64,000 bases of DNA from Stutzerimonas stutzeri (GTDB lineage: Bacteria; Pseudomonadota; Gammaproteobacteria; Pseudomonadales; Pseudomonadaceae). Under the pieces are notes generated by a model, which was not told the DNA's origin, ran no database searches, and saw nothing but the letters and a program-made list of their open reading frames with translations. A program made the position numbers and the translations under genes. Shown one piece after another: positions 39,079 through 47,949 of this stretch (position 1 is the stretch's first letter; each line of letters opens with the position of its first letter). The stretch lies in the NCBI RefSeq assembly GCF_024448895.1, contig NZ_JAMOIC010000004.1:268281-332280 (forward strand). Direction: 5' to 3'.

Positions 39079-40137
39079 ATGACGCAAATACCCGAACGCA
39101 TCCTGGTTCAGGCGCACCTTGCTGCCAAGCAGCCGCACCCGCTGACGCCGGCCGATGAGCTGCGCTTGCGCGGTGAGATTGCGGCTGAGCTGAAAAAGCA
39201 GAATGCGGTACTGGTAGCGCATTACTACACCGACCCAGTGATACAGGCCTTAGCCGAGGAAACCGGGGGATGCGTTTCCGATTCGCTGGAAATGGCCCGC
39301 TTCGGTAACGAGCATTCGGCACAAACCGTCGTGGTTGCCGGCGTCAAGTTCATGGGGGAAACGGCTAAGATTCTCAATCCCGAGAAGCGCGTGCTGATGC
39401 CCACGCTTGAGGCAACCTGTTCGCTGGATCTGGGCTGCCCGGTCGAAGAATTCTCCGCGTTTTGCGACCAGCATCCAGAGCGCACCGTCGTCGTCTATGC
39501 CAATACTTCCGCGGCGGTCAAAGCGCGTGCGGATTGGGTCGTCACCTCCAGCTGTGCGCTGGAGATCGTCGAGAGTCTGATGGATAACGGTGAGAAGATC
39601 ATCTGGGCTCCGGACAAGCATCTAGGCAGCTACGTACAGCGTGAGACGGGTGCCGATATGCTGTTATGGGATGGCGCCTGTATCGTGCATGAAGAGTTCA
39701 AAGCGAAACAGCTGGAGGACATGAAAGCGCTGTATCCACATGCGGCCGTGCTGGTTCATCCCGAGTCGCCGGAATCTGTAATCTCCCTCGCGGATGCTGT
39801 GGGTTCTACCAGTCAGCTGATCAAGGCGGCTCAGACGCTGCCGAACCCGATGTTCATTGTCGCCACCGACCGCGGCATCTTCTACAAGATGCAGCAGCTA
39901 TGCCCTGACAAGGAGTTCATTGAGGCACCGACTGCGGGAAGCGGCGCTGCGTGTCGTAGTTGCGCCCATTGCCCGTGGATGGCAATGAACACTTTGGAGC
40001 GGACGCTGGAGTGTTTGCAGGCGGGCAGCAATGAGATCTTCGTAGACCCAGCCCTCGTGCCTCGCGCAGTCAAGCCGCTCAAGCGCATGCTGGACTTCAC
40101 CCAGGCGGCGCGCATCAGACAGGCAGGAAATGCGTGA
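39079..40137 (+). CDS. nadA: Quinolinate synthase
   Basis: A [4Fe-4S] enzyme making quinolinate from iminoaspartate and DHAP in NAD synthesis; 352 residues. The three cluster cysteines are likely those in [12 protein letters not shown] (about 114), [10 protein letters not shown] (about 200 region) and [17 protein letters not shown] (about 295-300). The sequence [18 protein letters not shown] is the family N-terminal motif. ATG 39079 was chosen over an upstream start because the family begins near [14 protein letters not shown]. Confidence 0.96.
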   Translation: MTQIPERILVQAHLAAKQPHPLTPADELRLRGEIAAELKKQNAVLVAHYYTDPVIQALAEETGGCVSDSLEMARFGNEHSAQTVVVAGVKFMGETAKILNPEKRVLMPTLEATCSLDLGCPVEEFSAFCDQHPERTVVVYANTSAAVKARADWVVTSSCALEIVESLMDNGEKIIWAPDKHLGSYVQRETGADMLLWDGACIVHEEFKAKQLEDMKALYPHAAVLVHPESPESVISLADAVGSTSQLIKAAQTLPNPMFIVATDRGIFYKMQQLCPDKEFIEAPTAGSGAACRSCAHCPWMAMNTLERTLECLQAGSNEIFVDPALVPRAVKPLKRMLDFTQAARIRQAGNA

Positions 40138-40202
40138 TCTTCAGCCCAGCGCAGGTTGAATCCTGCGCTGGTTGCACGAGGTTTTCGCTGTAGAGAAAGG
40201 CT

Positions 40203-41633
40203 TCAGCGCAACATTTCCTCCACCATCCGCTTCTCGTCCATCAACGCCTTCTGTCTTGCATCGATGCGGGCGGCTGCCTGGAAATTGTCCGAGCGACGCT
40301 TGGCGAAATCCAGCTGTTCTATCGCCTGATCATAGTCGCCGACCAGCGCGAAATACTCCGCGCGACCCTGGTGCAGGCCAATGATGTTCCCTGTGAGCCC
40401 CCGAATCTCCGATACCTGGTACCAAATGTCTGGGTCCTTCGAACGGGCTTCGACCAGCTTATCCAGCTCACGCTCGGCTTCCTGCAGCTTGTTTTCTTTG
40501 ATCAGCAGGTCGATGTGCGTTTGCCGCACCGGGTAGCTGCCCGGGTAGAGTTGGAGCAGTCGCTGAGTCCGCTTGCGCGCTGCGGCGAGCCGGTTGGCGG
40601 TGATGTCCAGTTCGACCTGCGCCAGATTGTAAATGGCGTTCTCGGGCTCTTTTGCCAGCAGTGGTTCCAGCTCTTTTGCAGCATCCGGAAGCTGTCCGCT
40701 TTTGATCTGTGCAAGCGCCAACCCGTACCGAGCCGCGTCCAGTTCCTGATCCTCTGCGAGCATCGCGCGAAAGCGCTTGGCGCTGACGCCTGGCGTGCTT
40801 TCGAATTTAAGATCCACTCGAGCCCTCATCAACTGATAGCGAAGGCTGTCCTTGACCCCGCCGTCGGGATATTGCTCGGCGCGGTTATTGGTGTCCGCTA
40901 TACGTGATTCGGTAACCGGGTGGGTCAGGAGGAATTCAGGGGGCTTCTGGTCGTAGCGGTACTGGCGCATCAGCCGACTGAACATCTGTGGCATGGCGCG
41001 GGGGTCATAGCCGGCTCGCTCCAGATTGACGATGCCTATCCTGTCAGCTTCCTGCTCGTTTTGCCGGGAGAAGCGCCGTTGCGCCTGGATGGCAGCCGCT
41101 TGTGTCGAGACGATAGCGGCGATCCCTGCGTCTCCTGCACCTGCCGCGGCTGCAACTACACCGGCGAGCATGGCCGCCATCAAGGGCAGTTGCATGCGCT
41201 TCTGAGCTTCGAGGCCGCGTGCGAAGTGACGCTGGGACAAGTGCGCCAATTCATGCGCCAATACTGAGGCGTATTCGGCTTCGGTCTGTGCGTGCAAGTA
41301 CAGGCCGCCATTGACCCCAATAATGCCCCCGGGCGCGGCGAAAGCATTCAGCTGTGGGCTATCGAGCAGTACGAACGCCAGACGACGGTCCTGCAGCTGG
41401 CTGGTCTCGGCCAGACGGTACACGCTGCGCTCCAGATGATCCTTCAGCAAAGCGTCCGAGAGCTGCGGGACCTGGCCGCGCAGCAGGCTGAGCCAGGCGC
41501 GACCCAGTTGGTGCTCCTGCTCCGGCGAAACGATGCCTGAGCTGGAGTCGCCCAGGGACGGCAGATCATTGGCCATGGCCGGCTGCCCGATCAGGCATGC
41601 AAGCGTCAGTAGGGTAGGGCGCAGCAATTTCAT
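40203..41633 (-). CDS. bepA: M48 metalloprotease, BepA-like
   Basis: A 476-residue periplasmic zinc protease. Signal peptide MKLLRPTLLTLACLIGQPAMA, the M48 domain with SVLAHELAHLSQRHF (HExxH, residues about 127-131) and the third ligand Glu in NEQEADRIG (about 195), then C-terminal TPR repeats (about 300-470). This domain order matches BepA (YfgC), which assists or clears BAM-dependent outer-membrane proteins. It is convergent with nadA; bamC lies 4 kb away. Confidence 0.9.
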   Translation of the reverse strand: MKLLRPTLLTLACLIGQPAMANDLPSLGDSSSGIVSPEQEHQLGRAWLSLLRGQVPQLSDALLKDHLERSVYRLAETSQLQDRRLAFVLLDSPQLNAFAAPGGIIGVNGGLYLHAQTEAEYASVLAHELAHLSQRHFARGLEAQKRMQLPLMAAMLAGVVAAAAGAGDAGIAAIVSTQAAAIQAQRRFSRQNEQEADRIGIVNLERAGYDPRAMPQMFSRLMRQYRYDQKPPEFLLTHPVTESRIADTNNRAEQYPDGGVKDSLRYQLMRARVDLKFESTPGVSAKRFRAMLAEDQELDAARYGLALAQIKSGQLPDAAKELEPLLAKEPENAIYNLAQVELDITANRLAAARKRTQRLLQLYPGSYPVRQTHIDLLIKENKLQEAERELDKLVEARSKDPDIWYQVSEIRGLTGNIIGLHQGRAEYFALVGDYDQAIEQLDFAKRRSDNFQAAARIDARQKALMDEKRMVEEMLR

Positions 41634-41739
41634 CCAGACTGGCTCATGAGGGCGGGAGCGCTACTGTAGCCTTGTGCCTGGGTAACTGGCCAGAGGCCGT
41701 GGCAGGTCGGTATCCTGCGTATCTTTAGAGGAGAAGGCC

Positions 41740-41991
41740 ATGACTCAACACAGCGTGTCCGATGCTGGCTGCGACGCTGAGCTGGACGCGGCAGGGCTAC
41801 AGTGCCCGATGCCCCTGCTGAAGGCGAAGCTGGAGCTCAATCGCTTGGCGAGCGGGCAGATTCTGAAAGTCACAGCGACTGATCCAGGATCGCAACGAGA
41901 CTTCCGCAGTTTCGCCGCGCTTGCAGGGCATACCCTTGTGCGGGAAGAAGTGGATCAAGGTCTTTATCAATACTGGTTGCGCAAGGCCTGA
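41740..41991 (+). CDS. TusA-family sulfurtransferase
   Basis: An 83-residue SirA/TusA-like protein with the signature LDAAGLQCPMPLLKAKLEL (catalytic Cys about residue 22 in the CPxP motif). It carries persulfide sulfur for tRNA thiolation or molybdenum-cofactor supply. In P. aeruginosa the protein at this locus, next to the AI-2E family permease, has been linked to molybdenum-dependent nitrate respiration. GAGGAGAAGG precedes the ATG. Whether it is the true TusA or a paralogue is open. Confidence 0.87.
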   Translation: MTQHSVSDAGCDAELDAAGLQCPMPLLKAKLELNRLASGQILKVTATDPGSQRDFRSFAALAGHTLVREEVDQGLYQYWLRKA

Positions 41992-42009
41992 AGGCCGGTA
42001 AGGAAATAC

Positions 42010-43086
42010 ATGCTCAAGGTGTTGCGTGGCTGGGTCCATCGCTATTTTTCTGATGAAGAAGCGGTGGTTCTGGCGGTATTGCTGGTGGTGGCTTTCTCTA
42101 CCGTATTGACGCTGGGTCACATGCTCGCGCCCGTTCTGGCTGGCTTGGTACTCGCGTTTCTGATGCAGGGACTGGTCGGTGCGCTGGAGCGCGCACGCCT
42201 CCCGCATATATTGGCGGTTTGGTTGGTGTTCCTGATGTTCGTTGGGATACTCACCGTTTGCCTTCTGTTCCTGGTGCCGTTGCTTTGGCAGCAGGTATTG
42301 ACGCTGTTTAACGAGTTGCCGCGAATGCTGGTCGAGTGGCAGTCCCTACTATTGCTGCTGCCGGAGCGCTACCCACAGCTGTTGACCGAGGAGCAGGTGC
42401 TGCGTGGTATCGATTTCATGCGTGGGGAGGTTGGGCGTTACGGGCAGTTGGTGTTGACGTCGTCACTGTCCAGTCTTCCGCTGCTGCTGAGTCTGATGAT
42501 CTACCTGATTCTGGTGCCGATTCTGGTGTTCTTCTTTCTTAAAGACCGTCAGCAAATCAGCGACTGGCTAAGCGGATACCTGCCACGTGAGCGCGCGCTT
42601 ATCACCCAGGTGTCTCAGGAAATGAACATGCAGATCGCCAACTACATCCGCGGCAAGGCGATCGAGATCCTGATCTGTGGCGTGGTGTCATATGCGGTGT
42701 TTGCAGCGCTGGAACTGAATTACGCGGCGCTGCTGGCAATGCTGGTGGGTATTTCGGTTGTCGTGCCCTATATCGGCGCCACGGTAGTCACCATCCCGAT
42801 AGCACTCATAGGGTTGTTTCAGTGGGGGCTGGGTGACCAGTTCATCTACTTGATGGTTGCCTACGCAATCATTCAGGCATTGGACGGCAACGTACTGGTG
42901 CCGTTGCTGTTCTCCGAAGCGGTGAACCTACACCCCGTGGCGATCATTTGCTCAGTGCTGCTATTCGGAGGGCTGTGGGGCTTCTGGGGCGTGTTTTTCG
43001 CGATCCCGCTGGCGACCCTGTTCAAGGCGGTGCTTTATGCGTGGCCTCGTAGAGCGGCTGCAGTGCCAGAAGTCGAGAGACTTTAA
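42010..43086 (+). CDS. AI-2E family transporter
   Basis: A 358-residue integral membrane protein with about 8 hydrophobic segments and the central PILVFFFLKDRQQISDWL and PYIGATVVTIPIALIGL motifs of the AI-2 exporter/PerM family. It starts 18 bp after the TusA-like gene with AGGAAA upstream, so the two are probably an operon. It is a paralogue of the permease at 12.4 kb and only distantly similar. The substrate is unknown. Confidence 0.88.
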   Translation: MLKVLRGWVHRYFSDEEAVVLAVLLVVAFSTVLTLGHMLAPVLAGLVLAFLMQGLVGALERARLPHILAVWLVFLMFVGILTVCLLFLVPLLWQQVLTLFNELPRMLVEWQSLLLLLPERYPQLLTEEQVLRGIDFMRGEVGRYGQLVLTSSLSSLPLLLSLMIYLILVPILVFFFLKDRQQISDWLSGYLPRERALITQVSQEMNMQIANYIRGKAIEILICGVVSYAVFAALELNYAALLAMLVGISVVVPYIGATVVTIPIALIGLFQWGLGDQFIYLMVAYAIIQALDGNVLVPLLFSEAVNLHPVAIICSVLLFGGLWGFWGVFFAIPLATLFKAVLYAWPRRAAAVPEVERL

Positions 43087-43092
43087 GGCAAG

Positions 43093-43117
43093 AAAAAGGC
43101 CGGTATCAACCGGCCTT
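43093..43117. terminator. Bidirectional terminator between permease and bcp
   Basis: Stem AAGGCCGG / CCGGCCTT (43096-43117) with an A-run on the left (T-run on the minus strand) lies between convergent genes. Confidence 0.75.
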
Positions 43118-43120
43118 CGC

Positions 43121-43597
43121 TTATTTGCTATGCAGTGCCTGAGCAGCCTGCAGGACAGCGTCAACGTGCCCAGGCACCTTGACGCTTCGCCATTCCTGGC
43201 GGAGCACACCTTGGCTGTCGATCAGGAAGGTGCTGCGGTCGATCCCCATGTACTCCTTGCCGTATAGCTTCTTCAATTTGATTACATCGAATAGCTGACA
43301 AAGCTGCTCGTCCTTGTCGGAGATGAGCTCGAAGGGAAACGCCTGCTTGGCCTTGAAATTTTCATGGGTCTTCAGGCTGTCTCTGGAAATTCCAAAAACC
43401 AGCGTATTGGCGTCGCCGAAGGCGGTGTGAAGGTCGCGGAAACCCTGGCCTTGCGTGGTGCACCCTGGCGTGTTGTCTTTCGGATAGAAATAGAACACCG
43501 CCTGCTTGCCCTTGAGGGTTTCCAGGCTGACCAGGCAATCGCTGGTTGCTCGGGCCAGGAAGGGCGGAACGGGTTGGTCGATTTGCACTGCCATCAT
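43121..43597 (-). CDS. bcp: Thiol peroxidase Bcp/PrxQ
   Basis: A 158-residue peroxiredoxin reducing peroxides and hydroperoxides. The peroxidatic Cys lies in YPKDNTPGCTTQGQGFRDL (residue about 46). The resolving Cys found five residues later in E. coli Bcp (CTxxxC) is absent (Gly/Gln), so this looks like a 1-Cys type or one using a different resolving thiol. It lies 13 bp after gcvR on the same strand. Confidence 0.92.
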   Translation of the reverse strand: MMAVQIDQPVPPFLARATSDCLVSLETLKGKQAVFYFYPKDNTPGCTTQGQGFRDLHTAFGDANTLVFGISRDSLKTHENFKAKQAFPFELISDKDEQLCQLFDVIKLKKLYGKEYMGIDRSTFLIDSQGVLRQEWRSVKVPGHVDAVLQAAQALHSK

Positions 43598-43610
43598 CTG
43601 CTTCCTTATA

Positions 43611-44171
43611 TCAAGGGTTCTGCGGGCGCCAAGGCTCGATCAAGGCATCGAGATTGAGAGCGTCGGCAAAGTCCAGGAACTGGTCACGCAGCCAGCTGAT
43701 CTGCGTACCGGCCGGAAGCGTGACGGTCAGGGTCGCATTAAGCATGGTGCCGCCGGTCTGAGGGGCCTGGTAGGTATCACAGGTCAGGCTCTCGAGTTCG
43801 ACGCGATGGTCGAGGAAGAACTGGCACAGCTCATTAAGAATGTCCGGGCGGTAAACCGAGCTGACATAGGCCACGTAGGGCAGCGCTTGAGGGCGGGTCT
43901 CCAGCGCTTCGCTACGCACCACGTTAGTGGTGAACTCATGCTTCTTGGCCAGCGCCGGGAGAGCCGTTTCCATGCGAGCAAGCGCGTCCCATGTTCCGGT
44001 GATTTCAAGGACCAGTGCGCAGCATTCACCATGCCGGGTCAAACGCGTACTCACGACGGCGCAGCGGTTCTCGTTGCTGGTTCTGCAAAGCACGTTGGTA
44101 AGCGCCATGGGGTCGCGACCCATGGCGCTGATGACGAGAAACTGTTCTCTGGGTACAGGGGGGGTGGACAT
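43611..44171 (-). CDS. gcvR: Glycine cleavage system repressor-like ACT protein
   Basis: A 186-residue protein with two ACT domains (about 8-80 and 95-175) and no DNA-binding domain, beginning [23 protein letters not shown]. GcvR binds and blocks the activator GcvA when glycine is low. In pseudomonads it is regularly divergent from dapA and upstream of bcp, as here. Regulation of gcv by this copy is inferred, not shown. Confidence 0.88.
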   Translation of the reverse strand: MSTPPVPREQFLVISAMGRDPMALTNVLCRTSNENRCAVVSTRLTRHGECCALVLEITGTWDALARMETALPALAKKHEFTTNVVRSEALETRPQALPYVAYVSSVYRPDILNELCQFFLDHRVELESLTCDTYQAPQTGGTMLNATLTVTLPAGTQISWLRDQFLDFADALNLDALIEPWRPQNP

Positions 44172-44391
44172 TCAGATTCCTGGCGGTGATGAATCGGTCG
44201 GCCAGCCAAGCCGAAAACGGCTAAGGGTATCGAAAAGCGATGCCCGAGGGAATGAGGGGGCCGCTGAAGTGAGACGAAGGGGGCCGCCGCGATCTGGGCC
44301 TTCCGCCAGATGGGATGCATCCAGCGTACTCGCAAAGCGCTCAGGAGCCTTGTACCATTACGCCTCTCTTTTTCCGGCAGGAGTGGGTTGC

Positions 44392-45270
44392 ATGATTGCG
44401 GGCAGTATGGTGGCGTTGGTCACTCCCATGGACGCGCAGGGTGGTCTTGATTGGGATAGCCTGAGCAAGCTTGTCGACTTCCATCTCCAGGAAGGCACCA
44501 ATGCGATCGTCGCTGTCGGTACCACGGGCGAGGCTTCTACGCTCGAAGTGGCTGAGCACATCGAAGTGATCCGGCGAGTGGTGGATCAGGTCAATGGCCG
44601 TATCCCGGTGATTGCCGGAACCGGAGCCAACTCTACTCGCGAGGCGGTAGAGCTGACTGAAAACGCCAAGGCCGCTGGCGCCGATGCGTGCTTGCTGGTC
44701 ACGCCTTACTACAACAAGCCGACCCAGGAAGGCATGTACCTGCACTTCCGCCATATCGCTGAAGCCGTCGCGATTCCGCAGATTCTATACAACGTCCCAG
44801 GCCGTACGGCCTGCGACATGCTCCCTGAAACCGTCGAGCGATTGTCCAAGGTGGCGAACATCATTGGTATCAAGGAAGCGACCGGCGATCTCAAGCGCGG
44901 TCAGGAAGTGCTTGATCGTGTCAGTAAGGACTTTCTCGTTTATTCCGGTGACGACGCCACCGCGGTCGAACTGATGTTGATGGGCGGCAAGGGCAATATT
45001 TCAGTGACAGCTAACGTCGCGCCCCGTGCGATGAGTGAGCTTTGTGCTGCAGCAATCGCGGGCGACGCCGAGAAAGCGCGCGCCATCAATGCGCTGCTGA
45101 TGCCGCTACACCAGTCCTTGTTCCTCGAGGCCAATCCGATCCCTGTAAAGTGGGCGCTTCACGAGATGGGCCTGATGCAGGATGGCATTCGCCTGCCGCT
45201 GACTTGGCTCAGCCAGCGCTGCCAGGAGCCGCTTCGCAATGCCATGCGTCAGTCCGGTGTGCTGGCCTGA
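44392..45270 (+). CDS. dapA: 4-hydroxy-tetrahydrodipicolinate synthase
   Basis: A 292-residue class I aldolase condensing pyruvate with aspartate semialdehyde, the first committed step to DAP/lysine. [24 protein letters not shown], the GTTGEASTL motif, the [11 protein letters not shown] loop (Tyr about 133) and the Schiff-base Lys in [10 protein letters not shown] (about 161) are all present. CAGGAGTGGGTTGC precedes the ATG at 44392. It begins the dapA-bamC run. Confidence 0.96.
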   Translation: MIAGSMVALVTPMDAQGGLDWDSLSKLVDFHLQEGTNAIVAVGTTGEASTLEVAEHIEVIRRVVDQVNGRIPVIAGTGANSTREAVELTENAKAAGADACLLVTPYYNKPTQEGMYLHFRHIAEAVAIPQILYNVPGRTACDMLPETVERLSKVANIIGIKEATGDLKRGQEVLDRVSKDFLVYSGDDATAVELMLMGGKGNISVTANVAPRAMSELCAAAIAGDAEKARAINALLMPLHQSLFLEANPIPVKWALHEMGLMQDGIRLPLTWLSQRCQEPLRNAMRQSGVLA

Positions 45271-45310
45271 TTAGTCTCCGGTGTACCGATTTAACAATGA
45301 AGGAACATGC

Positions 45311-46411
45311 ATGAAGCGATTGGCCGGCCTCTCGACCCTAGCCTTGATCATCTCTGGAACCAGCGGTTGTGGCTGGTTGTGGGGCGACGACGGATATTTC
45401 CGCGACCGTGGCAGCGATTATCTCCAGGCGCAGCAAGTGCCGCCTATGCAGGTTCCGGCTGGCGCAGCGTTGCGCCCGATCGAGCCGCTGCTTCCCGTTC
45501 CTCAGCAGGTTGCCGACTCACGTTCGACCGGTGAGTACGAAGTACCGCGCCCTCAGCGGCTGTTGATTGCCGAAGAAGCTGGTGAGTTCTCCCTGCAGAC
45601 CTCTGAAGATGCACGTTGGCTGGTTGCGATGCGTGCGCCCTCGCAGGTCTGGGCTGCTACTCGGCAGTTCTTCACTGACAATGGCTTCCAGATCGATGAA
45701 GAGCGGCCGCAGACCGGTGAGTTCGTCACCGCCTGGCAGACCCGTGATCAACTGGCTACTGCGCTGGTGCGCAATCTTGGTCTGAGCGATGCCGAAACCC
45801 GGGTTCGGGTCAGGATCGAGCCGGGTGTGCAGCGCGATACCAGCGAGATCTATCTGGTCAGCGTTCAACGTCCGGCAGGCAGCAGCGCAGATGTCGCCTG
45901 GCCCGATGCGCCGGTTAATGCCGAGCTTGATCGAGTGCTCCTCGATGAACTGCACGCGGGCCTGAACCGCAGCACCGAGCAGGGCGGGTCGGCCTCGCTG
46001 CTGGCAGAGCGTGAATATGACGCCCCAAGCCGAGTAACGCTTAGCGAAGCGGGCAGCGGCAGTCCAGTCCTGCAGCTTGATACCGACTTCAACCGTGCCT
46101 GGTCGAGTGTTGGAAGAGCACTGCAAGCAAGCGACATTCTGGTGGAGGATCTTGATCGTAGCCTCGGCGTTTATTACATCAACCTTGCCGAAGGTGCGGC
46201 CAATCCTGACGACAAGCCAGGCTTCTTCTCGCGTCTGTTTGGCGGTGCGCCGGATCGTGAAGAATTGGATGCCCGATCCGAGCGGTATCAGCTTCGTCTG
46301 ACCGATGTCGGCGGCAACGTTCAAGTCTCGCTCGACAAGGATCTCGACACGGTTGCACCAGCAGACGTCGCGCGCAGTGTGCTGAACATGCTCAAGGAAA
46401 ATTTGGACTGA
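45311..46411 (+). CDS. bamC: Outer-membrane assembly lipoprotein BamC
   Basis: A 366-residue lipoprotein (NlpB). The signal ends TSGCGWL (Cys20); the flexible N-terminal region (QQVPPMQVPAGAALRPIEPLLPVP) binds BamD, and two helix-grip domains follow (about 95-210 and 240-360). A subunit of the BAM complex. It lies 40 bp downstream of dapA, as in most gamma-proteobacteria. Confidence 0.92.
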   Translation: MKRLAGLSTLALIISGTSGCGWLWGDDGYFRDRGSDYLQAQQVPPMQVPAGAALRPIEPLLPVPQQVADSRSTGEYEVPRPQRLLIAEEAGEFSLQTSEDARWLVAMRAPSQVWAATRQFFTDNGFQIDEERPQTGEFVTAWQTRDQLATALVRNLGLSDAETRVRVRIEPGVQRDTSEIYLVSVQRPAGSSADVAWPDAPVNAELDRVLLDELHAGLNRSTEQGGSASLLAEREYDAPSRVTLSEAGSGSPVLQLDTDFNRAWSSVGRALQASDILVEDLDRSLGVYYINLAEGAANPDDKPGFFSRLFGGAPDREELDARSERYQLRLTDVGGNVQVSLDKDLDTVAPADVARSVLNMLKENLD

Positions 46412-46544
46412 TCGGCGGATCGACCCGTGCCAGTCCATGCAGGCGAAACCCCTCGGTTTCGCCTGTTTCGTTTAATGAAAGACCAATTGTCGCGGCTGCA
46501 GATCGACGCAGCTGGGCAACGGCTTGGTAAACACGAGAGTCACC

Positions 46545-47414
46545 ATGACCAGTACCCAATCTCTCAGCCTTAAGAAGATCTACTCCGGCAAGGTTCGTGA
46601 CCTATACGAAATCGATGACAAGCGCATGCTCATGGTTGCCACCGACCGGCTCTCCGCTTTCGACGTGATTCTCGCCGAGCCGATACCGGAGAAAGGCAAG
46701 ATCCTCACCGCGATTTCCAACTTCTGGTTCGACAAGCTTGGACACCTGGTCCCCAATCATTTCACGGGCGACAAAGTGGAAGACGTCGTCTCTGCCGAGG
46801 AATTGCCTTTGGTGGAAGGTCGTGCGGTGGTTGCCAAGCGGTTGAAGCCGGTTGCCGTCGAGGCCATCGTGCGAGGCTACATCGTTGGCTCCGGCTGGAA
46901 GGAATATCAGAAAAGCGGGACGGTCTGCGGAATCGAACTGCCTGCTGGTCTGAATGAAGCGGCAAAGCTGCCTCAGCCTATTTTCACGCCATCAACCAAA
47001 GCCGCAGTGGGCGATCACGACGAAAACATCTCATTCGAGCAGTGTGAAGCCATCATCGGCGCCGCGCTGGCGGCACAAGTCCGTGATACATCCATCGCGC
47101 TCTATTCCGCCGCGGTGGAGTATGCCCAGACTCGAGGCATCATCATTGCCGACACCAAGTTCGAGTTCGGCCTGGACGAGGACGGCACGTTGACGCTGAT
47201 GGATGAAGTGTTGACCCCTGACTCCAGCCGATTCTGGCCGGCGGACAGCTACCGGGAAGGGAGCAATCCCCCCAGTTTCGACAAACAGTTCGTGCGTGAT
47301 TGGCTGGAGTCGACAGGCTGGAACAAGGAGCCACCCGCTCCGCCTGTACCCGCTGACGTGGCTCAGAAGACGGCCGACAAGTATCGCGAAGCGCTGACAC
47401 GTCTAACTGCCTGA
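46545..47414 (+). CDS. purC: SAICAR synthetase, long type
   Basis: A 289-residue phosphoribosylaminoimidazole-succinocarboxamide synthase (CAIR + Asp + ATP). Motifs: [15 protein letters not shown] (residues about 10-24), [50 protein letters not shown] and [16 protein letters not shown]. The residues and length (about 290, against about 236 in P. aeruginosa PurC) place it in the long Ade1-like subtype. It sits where purC normally sits downstream of bamC. A 133-bp gap separates it from bamC. Confidence 0.92.
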   Translation: MTSTQSLSLKKIYSGKVRDLYEIDDKRMLMVATDRLSAFDVILAEPIPEKGKILTAISNFWFDKLGHLVPNHFTGDKVEDVVSAEELPLVEGRAVVAKRLKPVAVEAIVRGYIVGSGWKEYQKSGTVCGIELPAGLNEAAKLPQPIFTPSTKAAVGDHDENISFEQCEAIIGAALAAQVRDTSIALYSAAVEYAQTRGIIIADTKFEFGLDEDGTLTLMDEVLTPDSSRFWPADSYREGSNPPSFDKQFVRDWLESTGWNKEPPAPPVPADVAQKTADKYREALTRLTA

Positions 47415-47510
47415 TCGTTCTTTTCTGGGCTGTCCTCAGGAGCACGAAACGCGACGGCCATGGCGACTACGCAACGCCCTGAAAAGCGAGAAAAAAGCGG
47501 TTCACTGGGG

Positions 47511-47539
47511 TTCGACAATCGCTCATGAACTGCTATGAT
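47511..47539 (+). promoter_or_regulatory. Promoter of tRNA-Ser
   Basis: -35 TTCGAC (47511-47516) and -10 TATGAT (47534-47539), 17-bp spacing, 10 bp before the tRNA. Confidence 0.6.
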
Positions 47540-47549
47540 GCGCGCCGCT

Positions 47550-47639
47550 GGAGAGATGCCGGAGTGGCCGAACGGGACGGATTCGAAATCCGTTGTACCC
47601 TCGCGGGTACCTAGGGTTCAAATCCCTATCTCTCCGCCA
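47550..47639 (+). tRNA. tRNA-Ser (CGA)
   Basis: A 90-nt class II tRNA: acceptor GGAGAGA / TCTCTCC, anticodon loop TTCGAAA (anticodon CGA), long variable arm (ACCCTCGCGGGT), T-arm GGGTTCAAATCCC, encoded CCA. Serine tRNAs are common integration sites, but no integrase or 3'-end duplicate was seen nearby. Confidence 0.96.
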
Positions 47640-47654
47640 CTATTCGAGGACCTG

Positions 47655-47692
47655 AAAGCCCCGCCGCACCAATTGTGCAGCGGGGCTTTTTT
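47655..47692 (+). terminator. Terminator after tRNA-Ser
   Basis: A GC-rich hairpin (GCCCCGC...GCGGGGC with inner CGCAC/GTG) is flanked by AAA and followed by six T. Confidence 0.85.
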
Positions 47693-47949
47693 GTGGTCGT
47701 TGTTTGGTGCAGCGCAGGTCTTTTCCATAACGCCCGTGTCCTTTCCTATTTCAAGCTGGAGGCGCCGGCCAGAGCGACAGTGGCCGAAACGTCAGAGCTT
47801 GATCTAGTGGGCTAGTGCAATAGGTTGGGCCAGCTGCCCATCGCAGGACAGCTCGTATGGTGAAAATCAAGAGGCTGCTGTTCGCTGCGGCATCCCGCTT
47901 ATCTGATGGCAAAAGTACGATGTAGGAAGCTTGAGACGGGCCAGCTTTG
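47693..47949. other. Gene-free stretch between tRNA-Ser and the diguanylate cyclase
   Basis: 257 bp between the terminator and the minus-strand cyclase stop; no gene, repeat or RNA was recognised. Confidence 0.4.
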
